Origin: JBGUVL01 sp964370395
GTDB lineage: Bacteria > Bacillota_I > Bacilli_A > Erysipelotrichales > Erysipelotrichaceae
Reading direction: 5' to 3'
Length of the DNA: 31,728 bases
Assembly (NCBI GenBank): GCA_964370395.1
Contig: CAYJIZ010000022.1
Location: 1 to 31,728, forward strand
The position numbers and the translations under genes were made by a program. How positions within the stretch are numbered: position 1 is the first letter of the stretch; each line of letters opens with the position of its first letter. The notes under the pieces were generated by a model, which ran no database searches, was not told the DNA's origin, and saw only the letters and a program-made list of their open reading frames with translations. Positions 24,219 through 31,728 of this stretch are shown here, piece after piece.

Positions 24219-24308
24219 ATTTGTTGAGGGTTGCTTTTCGCTTCTCAAAAAAGTGAATAAATAGTTTGATAAGTGGTTATATTCACATGTTTTTACATAA
24301 AATAGAGT

Positions 24309-24337
24309 TTGAGGTTTACAAGGGACAGTGTTATAAT
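24309..24337 (+). promoter_or_regulatory. ftsE operon promoter
   Basis: TTGAGG (24309-24314), a 17-bp spacer and TATAAT (24332-24337) preceded by TGT (extended -10). AAGGAG (24348-24353) is the ribosome site. Confidence 0.75.
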
Positions 24338-24361
24338 TATTATGGCTAAGGAGATGATGGA

Positions 24362-25060
24362 ATGATACATTTAGAGAATGTTTCTAAAATATATAACAAT
24401 GGTGTGCATGCACTAAAAGATGTAACCATCCACATTGATGCTGGCGAGTTCGTATATGTAATCGGACCGACAGGTTCAGGAAAATCGACATTTATTAAAT
24501 TATTAGATGGAGAAGAAATTCCTGATTCAGGAACAGTAAGTGTTGCTGGAATTAATGTTGGTGAATTAAAACATAAAAAGGTTCCTTATTACCGTCGTAA
24601 TATTGGTGTTGTTTTTCAAGACTTTAGACTTCTACCAAATTTGACGGTTTTTGAAAATATAGCCTTTGCATTAGAAGTATTAGGGGTAAGTAAAATTGAA
24701 GTTCGTAAACGTGTACGTGAAGTACTGCACTTAGTTAGTTTGGAAGAGAAGGCAAAATCGTTTCCTCGTGAATTAAGTGGGGGACAACAACAACGTGCGA
24801 CGATTGGACGTGCGATTGTAAATCGCCCAAAAGTATTAATTGCGGATGAACCAACAGGAAACTTGGATCCATCTATGTCAGATGAGATTATCGAGTTATT
24901 AGAAAAAATTAACCAAGAAGAAGGCACAACGGTTGTGATGGTAACCCATGACAAAGCGTTAGTGGATCATCACAAAAAGCGTACAATTGCTCTTGAAGAA
25001 GGGTATGTTGTGGCGGATATGATGAAAGGTGGGTACATAAAACATGATACAGTTCTTTAA
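24362..25060 (+). CDS. ftsE: Cell-division ABC ATPase FtsE
   Basis: This 232-aa ATPase of the FtsEX complex does not transport; it transmits ATP-driven conformational change through FtsX to a wall hydrolase at the division site. Walker A is GPTGSGKS (35-42, K41), the ABC signature is LSGGQQQR (138-145), and Walker B is VLIADEP with D162 and E163. The Q-loop is VFQDFRLLPNLT, characteristic of FtsE. The final 17 nt overlap ftsX, implying coupled synthesis in equal amounts. Confidence 0.96.
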   Translation: MIHLENVSKIYNNGVHALKDVTIHIDAGEFVYVIGPTGSGKSTFIKLLDGEEIPDSGTVSVAGINVGELKHKKVPYYRRNIGVVFQDFRLLPNLTVFENIAFALEVLGVSKIEVRKRVREVLHLVSLEEKAKSFPRELSGGQQQRATIGRAIVNRPKVLIADEPTGNLDPSMSDEIIELLEKINQEEGTTVVMVTHDKALVDHHKKRTIALEEGYVVADMMKGGYIKHDTVL

Positions 25061-25949
25061 ATCATTACCTTACCATCTGAAAAGTGCTTTTAAGAGTGTG
25101 AAACGAAATGTCGCAATGACAATTTCAAGTGCGACAGCAGTAACGGTTACTTTATTTTTAATTTTATTGTTTATCGTAATAGCGGTAAACATCAATACGA
25201 TTAGTAATAAGGTAGAGCAAAGTGTTGAAATCTTTGCGCAAATCGATACAGTAGTGGAACAAGATCAATACGATACAATCAAACAACAGTTAGAGGGTAT
25301 TGAACATGTGAAAAGCGTTCGTTTTTCTTCTAAAGAAGAACAGATGGAAAAATTCTTAGAAAGTGATTTAGGTGGGGAAGAGTATCGTTCTGTGTTTGAA
25401 GATGGGAACCCATTGACACCTGCTTACTTTGTGGAAGTAGATGAAGGAAAAAATGTAAAAGTCGTTGCGAAAGATGCAGCGAAAGTAGAAGGAATTATAA
25501 AAGCAGAATACGGAGGAGAAAGTGCAACAACGATGTTGGAAGCCTTTAATTCCATTCGTGTTGGTGGTGCAATCTTTGTTGTGGCACTATGTTTCTTAGC
25601 AATCTTCTTAATTTCCAATACGATTAAAATGACAATTCAAGCACGTCGTGATGAAATTGCCATTATGCGTAATGTGGGAGCAAGCAATGGTTTCATTAAG
25701 ACACCATTTATTATGGAAGGGATTATTATTAGTATTTTAGGATCGATCTTACCAATTACAATTGGTGTGTTCGGTTACTATTTCGCATATGATGCGATGA
25801 ATGGAATGATGTTCTCCAGTTTATTCGCGTTAGAATCACCAATGCCATTTGTGATTTACTTATCTTTAACAATTCTAGGAATTGGTATCTTGGTAGGTAT
25901 GATCGGAAGTTTTGTTTCGGTTGGTAAATATTTAAAATGGAAAAGGTAA
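25044..25949 (+). CDS. ftsX: Cell-division protein FtsX
   Basis: This 301-aa membrane partner of FtsE has four predicted spans: about 22-46, 172-196, 228-252 and 270-295. A roughly 120-residue extracellular loop between the first two (QSVEIFAQIDTVV ... VRFSSKEEQMEKF ... LTPAYFVEV) is the region that binds the wall hydrolase or its activator in other bacteria. The cytoplasmic MRNVGASNGFIKTPFIMEG segment is the usual coupling helix that contacts FtsE. Length is standard. The M23 peptidase follows 20 nt later. Confidence 0.95.
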   Translation: MIQFFKSLPYHLKSAFKSVKRNVAMTISSATAVTVTLFLILLFIVIAVNINTISNKVEQSVEIFAQIDTVVEQDQYDTIKQQLEGIEHVKSVRFSSKEEQMEKFLESDLGGEEYRSVFEDGNPLTPAYFVEVDEGKNVKVVAKDAAKVEGIIKAEYGGESATTMLEAFNSIRVGGAIFVVALCFLAIFLISNTIKMTIQARRDEIAIMRNVGASNGFIKTPFIMEGIIISILGSILPITIGVFGYYFAYDAMNGMMFSSLFALESPMPFVIYLSLTILGIGILVGMIGSFVSVGKYLKWKR

Positions 25950-25969
25950 TAAGAAAAGGTGGTATCAAT

Positions 25970-27349
25970 ATGAGAAAATCAAGAAAGATAATCACATTAG
26001 GGATTATCACTAGCTTAGTAGGAGTGGCGATTAGTGCATATTCAGTACAATTAAAAGCGAATGATTTTGAAGGTAATGAACAATATTGGACCAATTATTG
26101 TTCTGGTGTCATTAGTGATGCATCAAAACGACAACAGTGTTTGGAATACCAAAGTTACTTAGAAAATAGGATTGCTTCTAATACGCAAGCATCCAGTAGT
26201 ATCCAAGGTAAAATTGACACGTTGAAATCAGATTTGAGTAATTTAAAAGACTTATCGCTTTCGATTGCGAAAGACATTGAAGCACAAGAAGCGGAAATTG
26301 CGACAGTAAATGCATCTTTAGTTGAAATTGCAGATAACATTCAAAAGGTTCAGGTGGATATTGATTTAAAAATTGAAAACATCAATAAACGCAGTGAGCA
26401 AATCAAAACGAGAATGATCGAAATGCAATCCAAAGTAAATACAAACCAGTTTTTGGATTACATTATGGGAGCGAGCGATTTGGTTGACCTTGTGCAAAGA
26501 GCAAGCAATGTGGAATCGTTTACGAAAAATGACAAAGATCAAATTACTTTGTTGAATGAAGAGAAGCAACAATTAGAAGAAGTGAAGGCAGAGAAAAAAC
26601 GCCAAGAAGATTTATTGATTGCGCAACAAAAAAACTTAGAAATTAAAAAAGCAGAATTAGAATTAAATAAAGAAGCAAACGATAAGCTTGTGAAAGATAC
26701 AGAAGTTCGAGTGGCAGAGTTGTTGAAAGCGAGAAACGAAGCGAATGCTGCAGCAAATACATTAGCGCAGTTAAAACCGAGTTTTACAATTTCAGGTGGG
26801 AATGCCAATGTTGGTGACTTGCCAGACAATGGTATGATTGCACCGATTCAAGGTAGTTGGATTTCACGTGGTGTTGATAACAATGGACATCGTGGGATTG
26901 ACTATGCGGCAGTCATGGGTACACCGATTGTGGCACCAGCGAACTGCTATGTTGTATTCGCAAGTAATAACTATCCTAACTGGGGAGGTCTAGGTAACTG
27001 GGTCGGTATTCCAGCAGGAGGAGGAAACTCAGTACGTATTATGTTCGCAGTAAATGGGCAAACGTATGCGATTAACTTTCACCATATGACAAATAGTGTT
27101 CCAGCAATGGCTTACAATGGAACAGGAGTCATGGTTCCACAAGGAACGATATTAGGTTATGTAGGAAGTTCAGGAAACTCAAGTGGGCCGCATGCACATG
27201 TTGAGATGTTCGCTATTAATCAATCACTTCAACAAGCCATCGGTACTTGGTATAGTACGGGAGATTGGCAAAGTTCATGTGGTTGGGGACTTTATACACC
27301 AGCATATGGAAGTTATGGAACACGTGTAAACCCAGCAGCATATATTTAA
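25970..27349 (+). CDS. Secreted coiled-coil M23 (LytM) peptidase, EnvC/PcsB-like
   Basis: This 459-aa exported protein probably cleaves peptidoglycan cross-bridges during septation. A signal peptide (1 to about 29, KITLGIITSLVGVAISAYS) is followed by a long coiled coil (about 50-270, rich in Q, E, K and L) and a C-terminal M23 domain. All metal and catalytic residues are present: H307 and D311 (HRGID), H371-H372 (FHHM), H408 and H410 (HAH). It therefore looks active, unlike E. coli EnvC, which is degenerate. I chose the ATG at 25970 because AAAGGTGG lies just upstream and a proper signal peptide results; 25937 overlaps ftsX and adds charged residues. It is the third gene of the ftsEX operon, matching the FtsEX-hydrolase pairing known from EnvC, CwlO and PcsB. 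Confidence 0.9.
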   Translation: MRKSRKIITLGIITSLVGVAISAYSVQLKANDFEGNEQYWTNYCSGVISDASKRQQCLEYQSYLENRIASNTQASSSIQGKIDTLKSDLSNLKDLSLSIAKDIEAQEAEIATVNASLVEIADNIQKVQVDIDLKIENINKRSEQIKTRMIEMQSKVNTNQFLDYIMGASDLVDLVQRASNVESFTKNDKDQITLLNEEKQQLEEVKAEKKRQEDLLIAQQKNLEIKKAELELNKEANDKLVKDTEVRVAELLKARNEANAAANTLAQLKPSFTISGGNANVGDLPDNGMIAPIQGSWISRGVDNNGHRGIDYAAVMGTPIVAPANCYVVFASNNYPNWGGLGNWVGIPAGGGNSVRIMFAVNGQTYAINFHHMTNSVPAMAYNGTGVMVPQGTILGYVGSSGNSSGPHAHVEMFAINQSLQQAIGTWYSTGDWQSSCGWGLYTPAYGSYGTRVNPAAYI

Positions 27350-27362
27350 TCAATACGATAAG

Positions 27363-27397
27363 AAGGATGACTTAGTACGCTAAGAAATCCTTTTTTT
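27363..27397 (+). terminator. Terminator of the ftsEX operon
   Basis: AAGGAT (27363-27368) with ATCCTT (27387-27392), and CTTAG (27371-27375) with CTAAG (27380-27384) around TACG, with a 2x2 internal mismatch, then a T run to 27397. Confidence 0.85.
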
Positions 27398-27399
27398 AT

Positions 27400-27428
27400 T
27401 TGAATATACAATAAAATATTGCTATGAT
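27400..27428 (+). promoter_or_regulatory. Pullulanase gene promoter
   Basis: TTGAAT (27400-27405), a 17-bp spacer and TATGAT (27423-27428) preceded by TGC (extended -10). The ATG follows at 27447, giving a very short leader of about 10-12 nt; only AATAGGG is available as a ribosome site. Confidence 0.65.
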
Positions 27429-27446
27429 AGTGGCAGGTGAATAGGG

Positions 27447-29528
27447 ATGAAACAAACAAAATATTTTAAAGCGTTTTTGGATGATATGAATAAAGTGAAC
27501 ATTTATTTGGCACTAAATAATTATGATGGGATCAGCAATCATTTTTATCTGGAAACGAAAACACACAAACAAATACCACTTACGATAGTGGACGATATTA
27601 TCGTAGAAGGCTACCATAAATACGAATGTACTTTTATGGGTGATTTGTTATTTGGACAAGAATACCTTGTGTATCATCAATATGGTAGATACACTCCTTT
27701 GGTGTTTGCGGCAGTAACAAAAAGCGATGCCTTTGACAAGTTATTTTATTATGACAAAAAAGATTTGGGGTTTGTATACCAACCCCAACAAACGACTTTT
27801 AAGTTATGGGCACCAACTGCGTATAAGGTAAGTCTTGATTTGAAACACAATGGCAAAAGCCAAATGTTAGAAATGCAAAGACAATCCCATGGAGTGTACG
27901 AAGTGAGTGTAAAACAGGATATCTTAGGAGCGTCGTATGTTTTTTATGTGGAAGTAAATGGAGAAGTGAATGTTTGCTTGGATCCATATGGAAAAGCAAA
28001 TACGATTAATTCGCAAAGAAGTGTGGTTGTGGATCTTTCGCAAATCACAAAAAAACAATATGATTTACCTGTGATGAACTCGTATTGTGATGCGATCATT
28101 TACGAAGCGAGCATCCGTGACTATAGTGAAAAAGGTAGAATCGTTGATTTTATTCAAGAGAAAACAGGAAGTGCCCTGAATTATATCGCGCGTTTGAAAA
28201 TCACACATCTTCAATTGTTGCCGATGATGGATTTTAAGAGCGTGGATGATGAGGATATCAAACACTACTACAATTGGGGGTATGACCCATACCAATGGAT
28301 GGCATTTGAAAATAGTTATTCAAGTGATGTGCATAACCCAATGCAAATACTAAAAGATGTGAAACAATTGGTTGATGCTGCGCATGAAAAAGGAGTACGT
28401 GTTACTTTTGATGTTGTGTTTAATCATGTTTATGAAATCAACGATAGTAGTTTGCAATTAAGTGTTCCCTATTATTACTTTCAATATAATGAAAACGATG
28501 GTTATTCCAATGCAACCATGTGTGGGAATGATGTTGATTCCAAACGCTTAATGTGTCGCAAGTTAATTGTTGAAAGTTGTGAATACTTAACGGATGTGTT
28601 TCAAATTGATGGATTGCGTTTTGATTTGATGGGTATTTTAGATGTGGATACGATGAATGAGGTAGTAACACGTTGCCAAGCAATCAATAAAGACTTTATT
28701 GTGTATGGGGAAGGATGGCACATGCCTTCTTTTCTAGAAGACCATCTTCGCGCAAGTATACCGAACAATGAACAAATGGAAAAGATCGCGCATTTCTCTG
28801 ATCGTTTCCGTGATTGTGTAAAGGGAAGTACAAGTGTTGATCAAATCAACGACTTAGGATATATGCTTGGTGATACAAGTAAAGTGTATCGAACAATGAA
28901 TGTGCTAGGTGGAAGTGTGCAGGATGTTGGTGATACACGTTTGTTTAGAAATGCAGATCAAAGTGTGAATTATGTAGAATGCCATGATAACATGACATCT
29001 TGGGATAAAGTGGATGCTGCAAAAAAATGCAGTCGTCGCTTAAAAAGAGAACATCATAAAATGATGATTGCTACGGTATTGTTTGCACAAGGGATTCCTT
29101 TTCTACATGGTGGGCAGGAATTCTGTCGTACAAAACATGGGTTAGCGAATACGTATAACGCACCCGATAGCATTAATAAAATTGATTACTCACGAATGCG
29201 TCGCTACAAAGATATCGTGGAATACACAAAAGAAGTGATAACGATTCGTCAGCAAAATTCTTGTTTGCGTCAAAACAAGGCAAGTGATATTTTTAAAAAT
29301 GTTTCGTATGAACTAATCGAAGATAAAATGTTACGATACAATGTCCAAGATGAAAATGGAGCATTAATCATCTTGTTTAATCCATCGTACGATGCGATTC
29401 ATTTTCCAATTGAAGAAGGATACGAAATGATTTTCTATAATGCATTATTAGAAATGCCAGAAACACCAGAAACAATTGATGTTCATGGTGTGAGTGTCGT
29501 CGTATTAAAAAAACAAGCAACCATTTAG
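27447..29528 (+). CDS. pulA: Type I pullulanase (GH13_14), intracellular
   Basis: This 693-aa debranching enzyme hydrolyses alpha-1,6 branch points in glycogen or limit dextrins. The N-terminal strands and a CBM48 domain (about 110-200, VYQPQQTTFKLWAPTA) precede the barrel. The type I pullulanase signature YNWGYDP is at about 273-279. Region I is DVVFNH, region II GLRFDLMG with nucleophile D393, region III YGEGW with acid/base E422, and region IV VECHDN with D514. No signal peptide is seen, so it works on cytoplasmic glucan, for instance with the convergent maltosyltransferase. Length is typical for the B. subtilis AmyX class. It is a single-gene unit. Confidence 0.93.
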   Translation: MKQTKYFKAFLDDMNKVNIYLALNNYDGISNHFYLETKTHKQIPLTIVDDIIVEGYHKYECTFMGDLLFGQEYLVYHQYGRYTPLVFAAVTKSDAFDKLFYYDKKDLGFVYQPQQTTFKLWAPTAYKVSLDLKHNGKSQMLEMQRQSHGVYEVSVKQDILGASYVFYVEVNGEVNVCLDPYGKANTINSQRSVVVDLSQITKKQYDLPVMNSYCDAIIYEASIRDYSEKGRIVDFIQEKTGSALNYIARLKITHLQLLPMMDFKSVDDEDIKHYYNWGYDPYQWMAFENSYSSDVHNPMQILKDVKQLVDAAHEKGVRVTFDVVFNHVYEINDSSLQLSVPYYYFQYNENDGYSNATMCGNDVDSKRLMCRKLIVESCEYLTDVFQIDGLRFDLMGILDVDTMNEVVTRCQAINKDFIVYGEGWHMPSFLEDHLRASIPNNEQMEKIAHFSDRFRDCVKGSTSVDQINDLGYMLGDTSKVYRTMNVLGGSVQDVGDTRLFRNADQSVNYVECHDNMTSWDKVDAAKKCSRRLKREHHKMMIATVLFAQGIPFLHGGQEFCRTKHGLANTYNAPDSINKIDYSRMRRYKDIVEYTKEVITIRQQNSCLRQNKASDIFKNVSYELIEDKMLRYNVQDENGALIILFNPSYDAIHFPIEEGYEMIFYNALLEMPETPETIDVHGVSVVVLKKQATI

Positions 29529-29543
29529 GTTGCTTGTTTGCTT
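29511..29543. terminator. Shared terminator, pulA / maltosyltransferase
   Basis: AAACAAGCAACC (29511-29522) pairs perfectly with GGTTGCTTGTTT (29528-29539), with the pulA stop TAG in the loop. The U tract is modest on the plus strand (CTTTT) but strong on the minus strand (T7), where it ends the convergent gene inside the last pulA codons. Confidence 0.85.
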
Positions 29544-29546
29544 TTA

Positions 29547-31589
29547 TTAAGAAATTTCTATGATTTTCACTTCTCCAGGTTTCATTTGAACGTGCACATG
29601 ATGTAATGATTCGATGTAACCTTTTTTTGAATCGCTATGTGTCGAGAATAATTCAACACAACGTTTCGGGTAGAATGATAATTCACTTAAGACATTTTCT
29701 AGTTGTACATGGTAGGTGCTGTCATCTTGTGTGTTTGCATTTGCAACAACAAGAATCGCACGATCCTTCTTAATAAAGAAGCTACCCAATCCTAAATCGT
29801 TAGGGGAATTGAACCAAGCAGGGATGCTACAGTTCAAATCCGTAATTTCTTTGATGTAGTCTTTACGGATTGCCATCACTGTTTTTAATGTGTTAATGAT
29901 ATCGTATGTATCATAAGTAAAACAGAAAGAATCAAACAAAGCTAATTTAGCATAACGGAAATCTTTCTTGTCTAGGCTATAACGATCTTCGCTTACTGCA
30001 TCCAATCCTAAATTCATCGGTTGCACTTCGTAGAACTCTTGTCCTCCATTTAAGAAAGCAACGCCGTTTGGTGTAAATAGGTTCATCACACTTAGCATCT
30101 TCGCAAGCGTTTCTTTTCCTTCGCGAGCAGCGATACGTGGAGTATCATGCGTTTCACATAATGCGAATAGTGGACAAGCCAAATTGCGAGCACCATAATA
30201 GAAGTCGTGTAAACGATGTTGAGGAATACGGCATTCTTCACTGAATCCGTTTCCTAAAATCATATTGTATCCTTTTAATAAAGAAACTTTATCATTTTTT
30301 GTATCCAATTCTTCCGCGATAATACAAACATCAGGATCCACTTCTTTCGCTTTTTTAATAATTTCGTCTACTAACTTAATCGGTAAGGCATGTCCCATAT
30401 CGATGCGCACACCATCTACTCCATAATTTTGTTGGTAGTAAGGGATGATGTTTGTGATCGTATCCCATAACTCACGATTTTCAATCATACCTGGATGCAA
30501 GTTTGATTTCGCAACATCAAATAAGATATAAGGAGGTTGCTCCTTACTAATAAAGTTACTTGCTAATAAAGGATGGTCTAAGTACATACGTAAATAGGTA
30601 ACATCGCTCCATACAGGTTGTGGATCGTTTACTTGATCTGAAAAAGCACAACATACGCTAATACCGAATTGCTTTTCAATTTCATCTAGTAACGATAAGT
30701 TTTTGGCTTTGACCTTTGCAACAAGCGCTTCGTATTTTTTAGCGTCGATTGTTTTTGGATCAAAAGTAAACTGTGTTAAGTAATCTTTCATCGCATCGTG
30801 AACGTATACTTTCTCCATAATATCATTGGTAGCTACCGCTAATTTTGGTACCGTATCAATTTGTGGGATAGTAAAGTTCGCAACGCATTCCTTCTTAATC
30901 CAATAAAACCAATCTGGATGTTCTTCTAATAATTGAGAACGAATGGCATTTGTTCTTGGAATGATATCAATGATGACACGTAAGTTATTCGCGTGGCATG
31001 CTTCCATAAAAGCTTTGCATTCTTCTTCGATTGTCATATCGTCCAAGATAGGATCTTTTAATGTTTCATCAATCGCAAAGAAATTGCGTACAGCATAACA
31101 AGAACCAAACTCCCCTTTCTTGTCTTCGTCGCTTGTTGCGAAGAATGGCAATAAATAAATCGTATCGATACCCATTTCTTTTAAATAAGGAATCAACATA
31201 ATAAATTTTAAGAATGTTCCTGTTTCTTTTAATCCATATAAATTACTTTGTGTTAAGTACCCATCACGATCGTGATCGTAAGCAGCACTTGTACGAATCA
31301 TTGCACTATAAGCAAAAGCTTCCTTAATCCAGTTTCCGCCTTTTTTATTTTTATAGCGTAATTTGGAAAGTGGTTGCACATAATTCGCCTTGCGCTTTCC
31401 TTTTATAATATAAGTAGCGTTATCGTAATAAAATGAATACGGATTTACGATTAATCCTTCATTATAAGTAGCAACCCCCTTGTGACTACTTGCATTCCAT
31501 AACTTAGGAACAGCGTAATTGAATACTTCATCTTTATGAAGATTACGTTGTTTCTCTAAATTACGTATTAGTTTTTTCATGTTTTCCAT
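29547..31589 (-). CDS. GH13 maltosyltransferase, Thermotoga MmtA-like
   Basis: This 680-aa protein resembles, from memory, the Thermotoga maritima maltosyltransferase, which moves maltosyl units between alpha-1,4-glucans. Shared blocks are YAVPKLWN (25-32), IRTSAAYDHD (98-107), EEHPDWFYWIKKE (222-234), FSDQVNDPQPVWSDVTYLR (317-334), YLDHP and GVDGVRIDMGHALP (390-403). Catalytic residues are nucleophile D397, acid/base E426 in IAEELD, and D482 in ETHDTPR. Region I reads IDIIPRTNAI: the normal Asn-His pair of GH13 is replaced by Arg-Thr, as I recall for the Thermotoga enzyme. There is no signal peptide. The ATG at 31589 has GTGAGG about 7 nt upstream; a second Met is at residue 4. It is convergent with pulA, suggesting joint turnover of internal glucan. 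Confidence 0.85.
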   Translation of the reverse strand: MENMKKLIRNLEKQRNLHKDEVFNYAVPKLWNASSHKGVATYNEGLIVNPYSFYYDNATYIIKGKRKANYVQPLSKLRYKNKKGGNWIKEAFAYSAMIRTSAAYDHDRDGYLTQSNLYGLKETGTFLKFIMLIPYLKEMGIDTIYLLPFFATSDEDKKGEFGSCYAVRNFFAIDETLKDPILDDMTIEEECKAFMEACHANNLRVIIDIIPRTNAIRSQLLEEHPDWFYWIKKECVANFTIPQIDTVPKLAVATNDIMEKVYVHDAMKDYLTQFTFDPKTIDAKKYEALVAKVKAKNLSLLDEIEKQFGISVCCAFSDQVNDPQPVWSDVTYLRMYLDHPLLASNFISKEQPPYILFDVAKSNLHPGMIENRELWDTITNIIPYYQQNYGVDGVRIDMGHALPIKLVDEIIKKAKEVDPDVCIIAEELDTKNDKVSLLKGYNMILGNGFSEECRIPQHRLHDFYYGARNLACPLFALCETHDTPRIAAREGKETLAKMLSVMNLFTPNGVAFLNGGQEFYEVQPMNLGLDAVSEDRYSLDKKDFRYAKLALFDSFCFTYDTYDIINTLKTVMAIRKDYIKEITDLNCSIPAWFNSPNDLGLGSFFIKKDRAILVVANANTQDDSTYHVQLENVLSELSFYPKRCVELFSTHSDSKKGYIESLHHVHVQMKPGEVKIIEIS

Positions 31590-31610
31590 ATATAAACCTC
31601 ACTTGCTTCC

Positions 31611-31639
31611 ATTATAAATTGAAACCCCTTGAAATACAA
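31611..31639 (-). promoter_or_regulatory. Promoter of the maltosyltransferase gene
   Basis: On the minus strand, TTGTAT (31639-31634), a 17-bp spacer and a consensus TATAAT (31616-31611), with the start codon about 20 nt further on. Confidence 0.75.
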
Positions 31640-31707
31640 AAGAAATTGGTTGGATTGCCTGTTTTAAAAAGAATTTTAAAAAAGATGAAAAAGGTGGAGA
31701 AAAAGCG

Positions 31708-31713
31708 TTGACA
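31708..31713 (+). promoter_or_regulatory. Possible -35 box of a gene beyond the window
   Basis: TTGACA, the consensus -35, lies 15 bp from the right edge; its -10 would fall outside the window. ATGAGCAAAAGG at 31713 could instead be a start codon, with GGTGGAG 13 nt before it. Confidence 0.3.
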
Positions 31714-31728
31714 TGAGCAAAAGGATTT

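Noticed and set aside
24253..24286. GTGAATA ... TATTCAC inverted repeat upstream of ftsE
   Set aside because: A seven-bp AT-rich arm with a 20-bp spacer is expected by chance in such DNA; no second copy was seen.
31681..31728. Small coding start ATGAAAAAGG at 31685
   Set aside because: It ends after eight codons at TGA; the region more likely holds a promoter for a gene outside the window.

Overview
The window is ordinary-looking chromosome from a low-GC Gram-positive bacterium (Bacillota). The evidence is AT-rich coding sequence, strong AGGAGG-type ribosome binding sites, a comFA-comFC / secA-prfB / ftsE-ftsX gene order, FemAB-type and NlpC/P60 wall enzymes, and a prfB gene with a programmed frameshift at UGA. 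A member of the Erysipelotrichia is my best guess, but that is inference from style and gene order. TGA is a stop codon here: RF2 is present and no gene is interrupted by in-frame TGA apart from the prfB recoding site. I saw no rRNA, tRNA, CRISPR, insertion sequence or prophage. Coding density is very high and no gene-free stretch exceeds about 180 bp.

Layout. (1) 1-5013 (+): a sugar PTS operon. It holds the tail of a probable LacI-type regulator, a GH13 alpha-glucosidase, a sucrose-type EIIBCA permease and a GH32 sucrose-6-phosphate hydrolase, closed by a bidirectional terminator. (2) 5061-7601: a beta-carbonic anhydrase (-), divergent from a small membrane protein plus the rRNA methyltransferase RsmF (+). 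(3) 7614-9900: a LysR regulator (-), divergent from purA (+). (4) 10037-14268 (+): three single-gene units, namely a membrane-anchored NlpC/P60 wall protein, a DbpA-type RNA helicase and a protein with a histone-H1-like lysine/alanine tail. (5) 14301-15957 (-): an Lrp/AsnC regulator and a class I aminotransferase. (6) 16139-18512 (+): the competence pair comFA-comFC followed by two cold-shock genes. (7) 18608-27349 (+): secA, prfB, a YitT-type membrane protein, a FemAB/MurM-type ligase, then ftsE-ftsX and an EnvC-like coiled-coil M23 peptidase. (8) 27447-31589: an intracellular type I pullulanase (+) convergent with a Thermotoga-type maltosyltransferase (-), both acting on alpha-glucan.

How the parts fit. 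Regions 1 and 8 cover uptake and turnover of sucrose and alpha-glucan. Region 7 groups secretion with division-site wall remodelling: FtsEX probably gates the adjacent M23 enzyme. Region 6 is DNA uptake.

Most notable: an identical 23-bp element sits exactly 11 nt before the start codons of both comFA and comFC, with a looser relative before the next gene, csp. A perfect 10-bp inverted repeat lies directly upstream of the prfB frameshift site, and its 3' arm is the Shine-Dalgarno-like stimulator. The dbpA gene appears to be leaderless. The 432-aa H1-tailed protein has a C-terminal helical domain I do not recognise.
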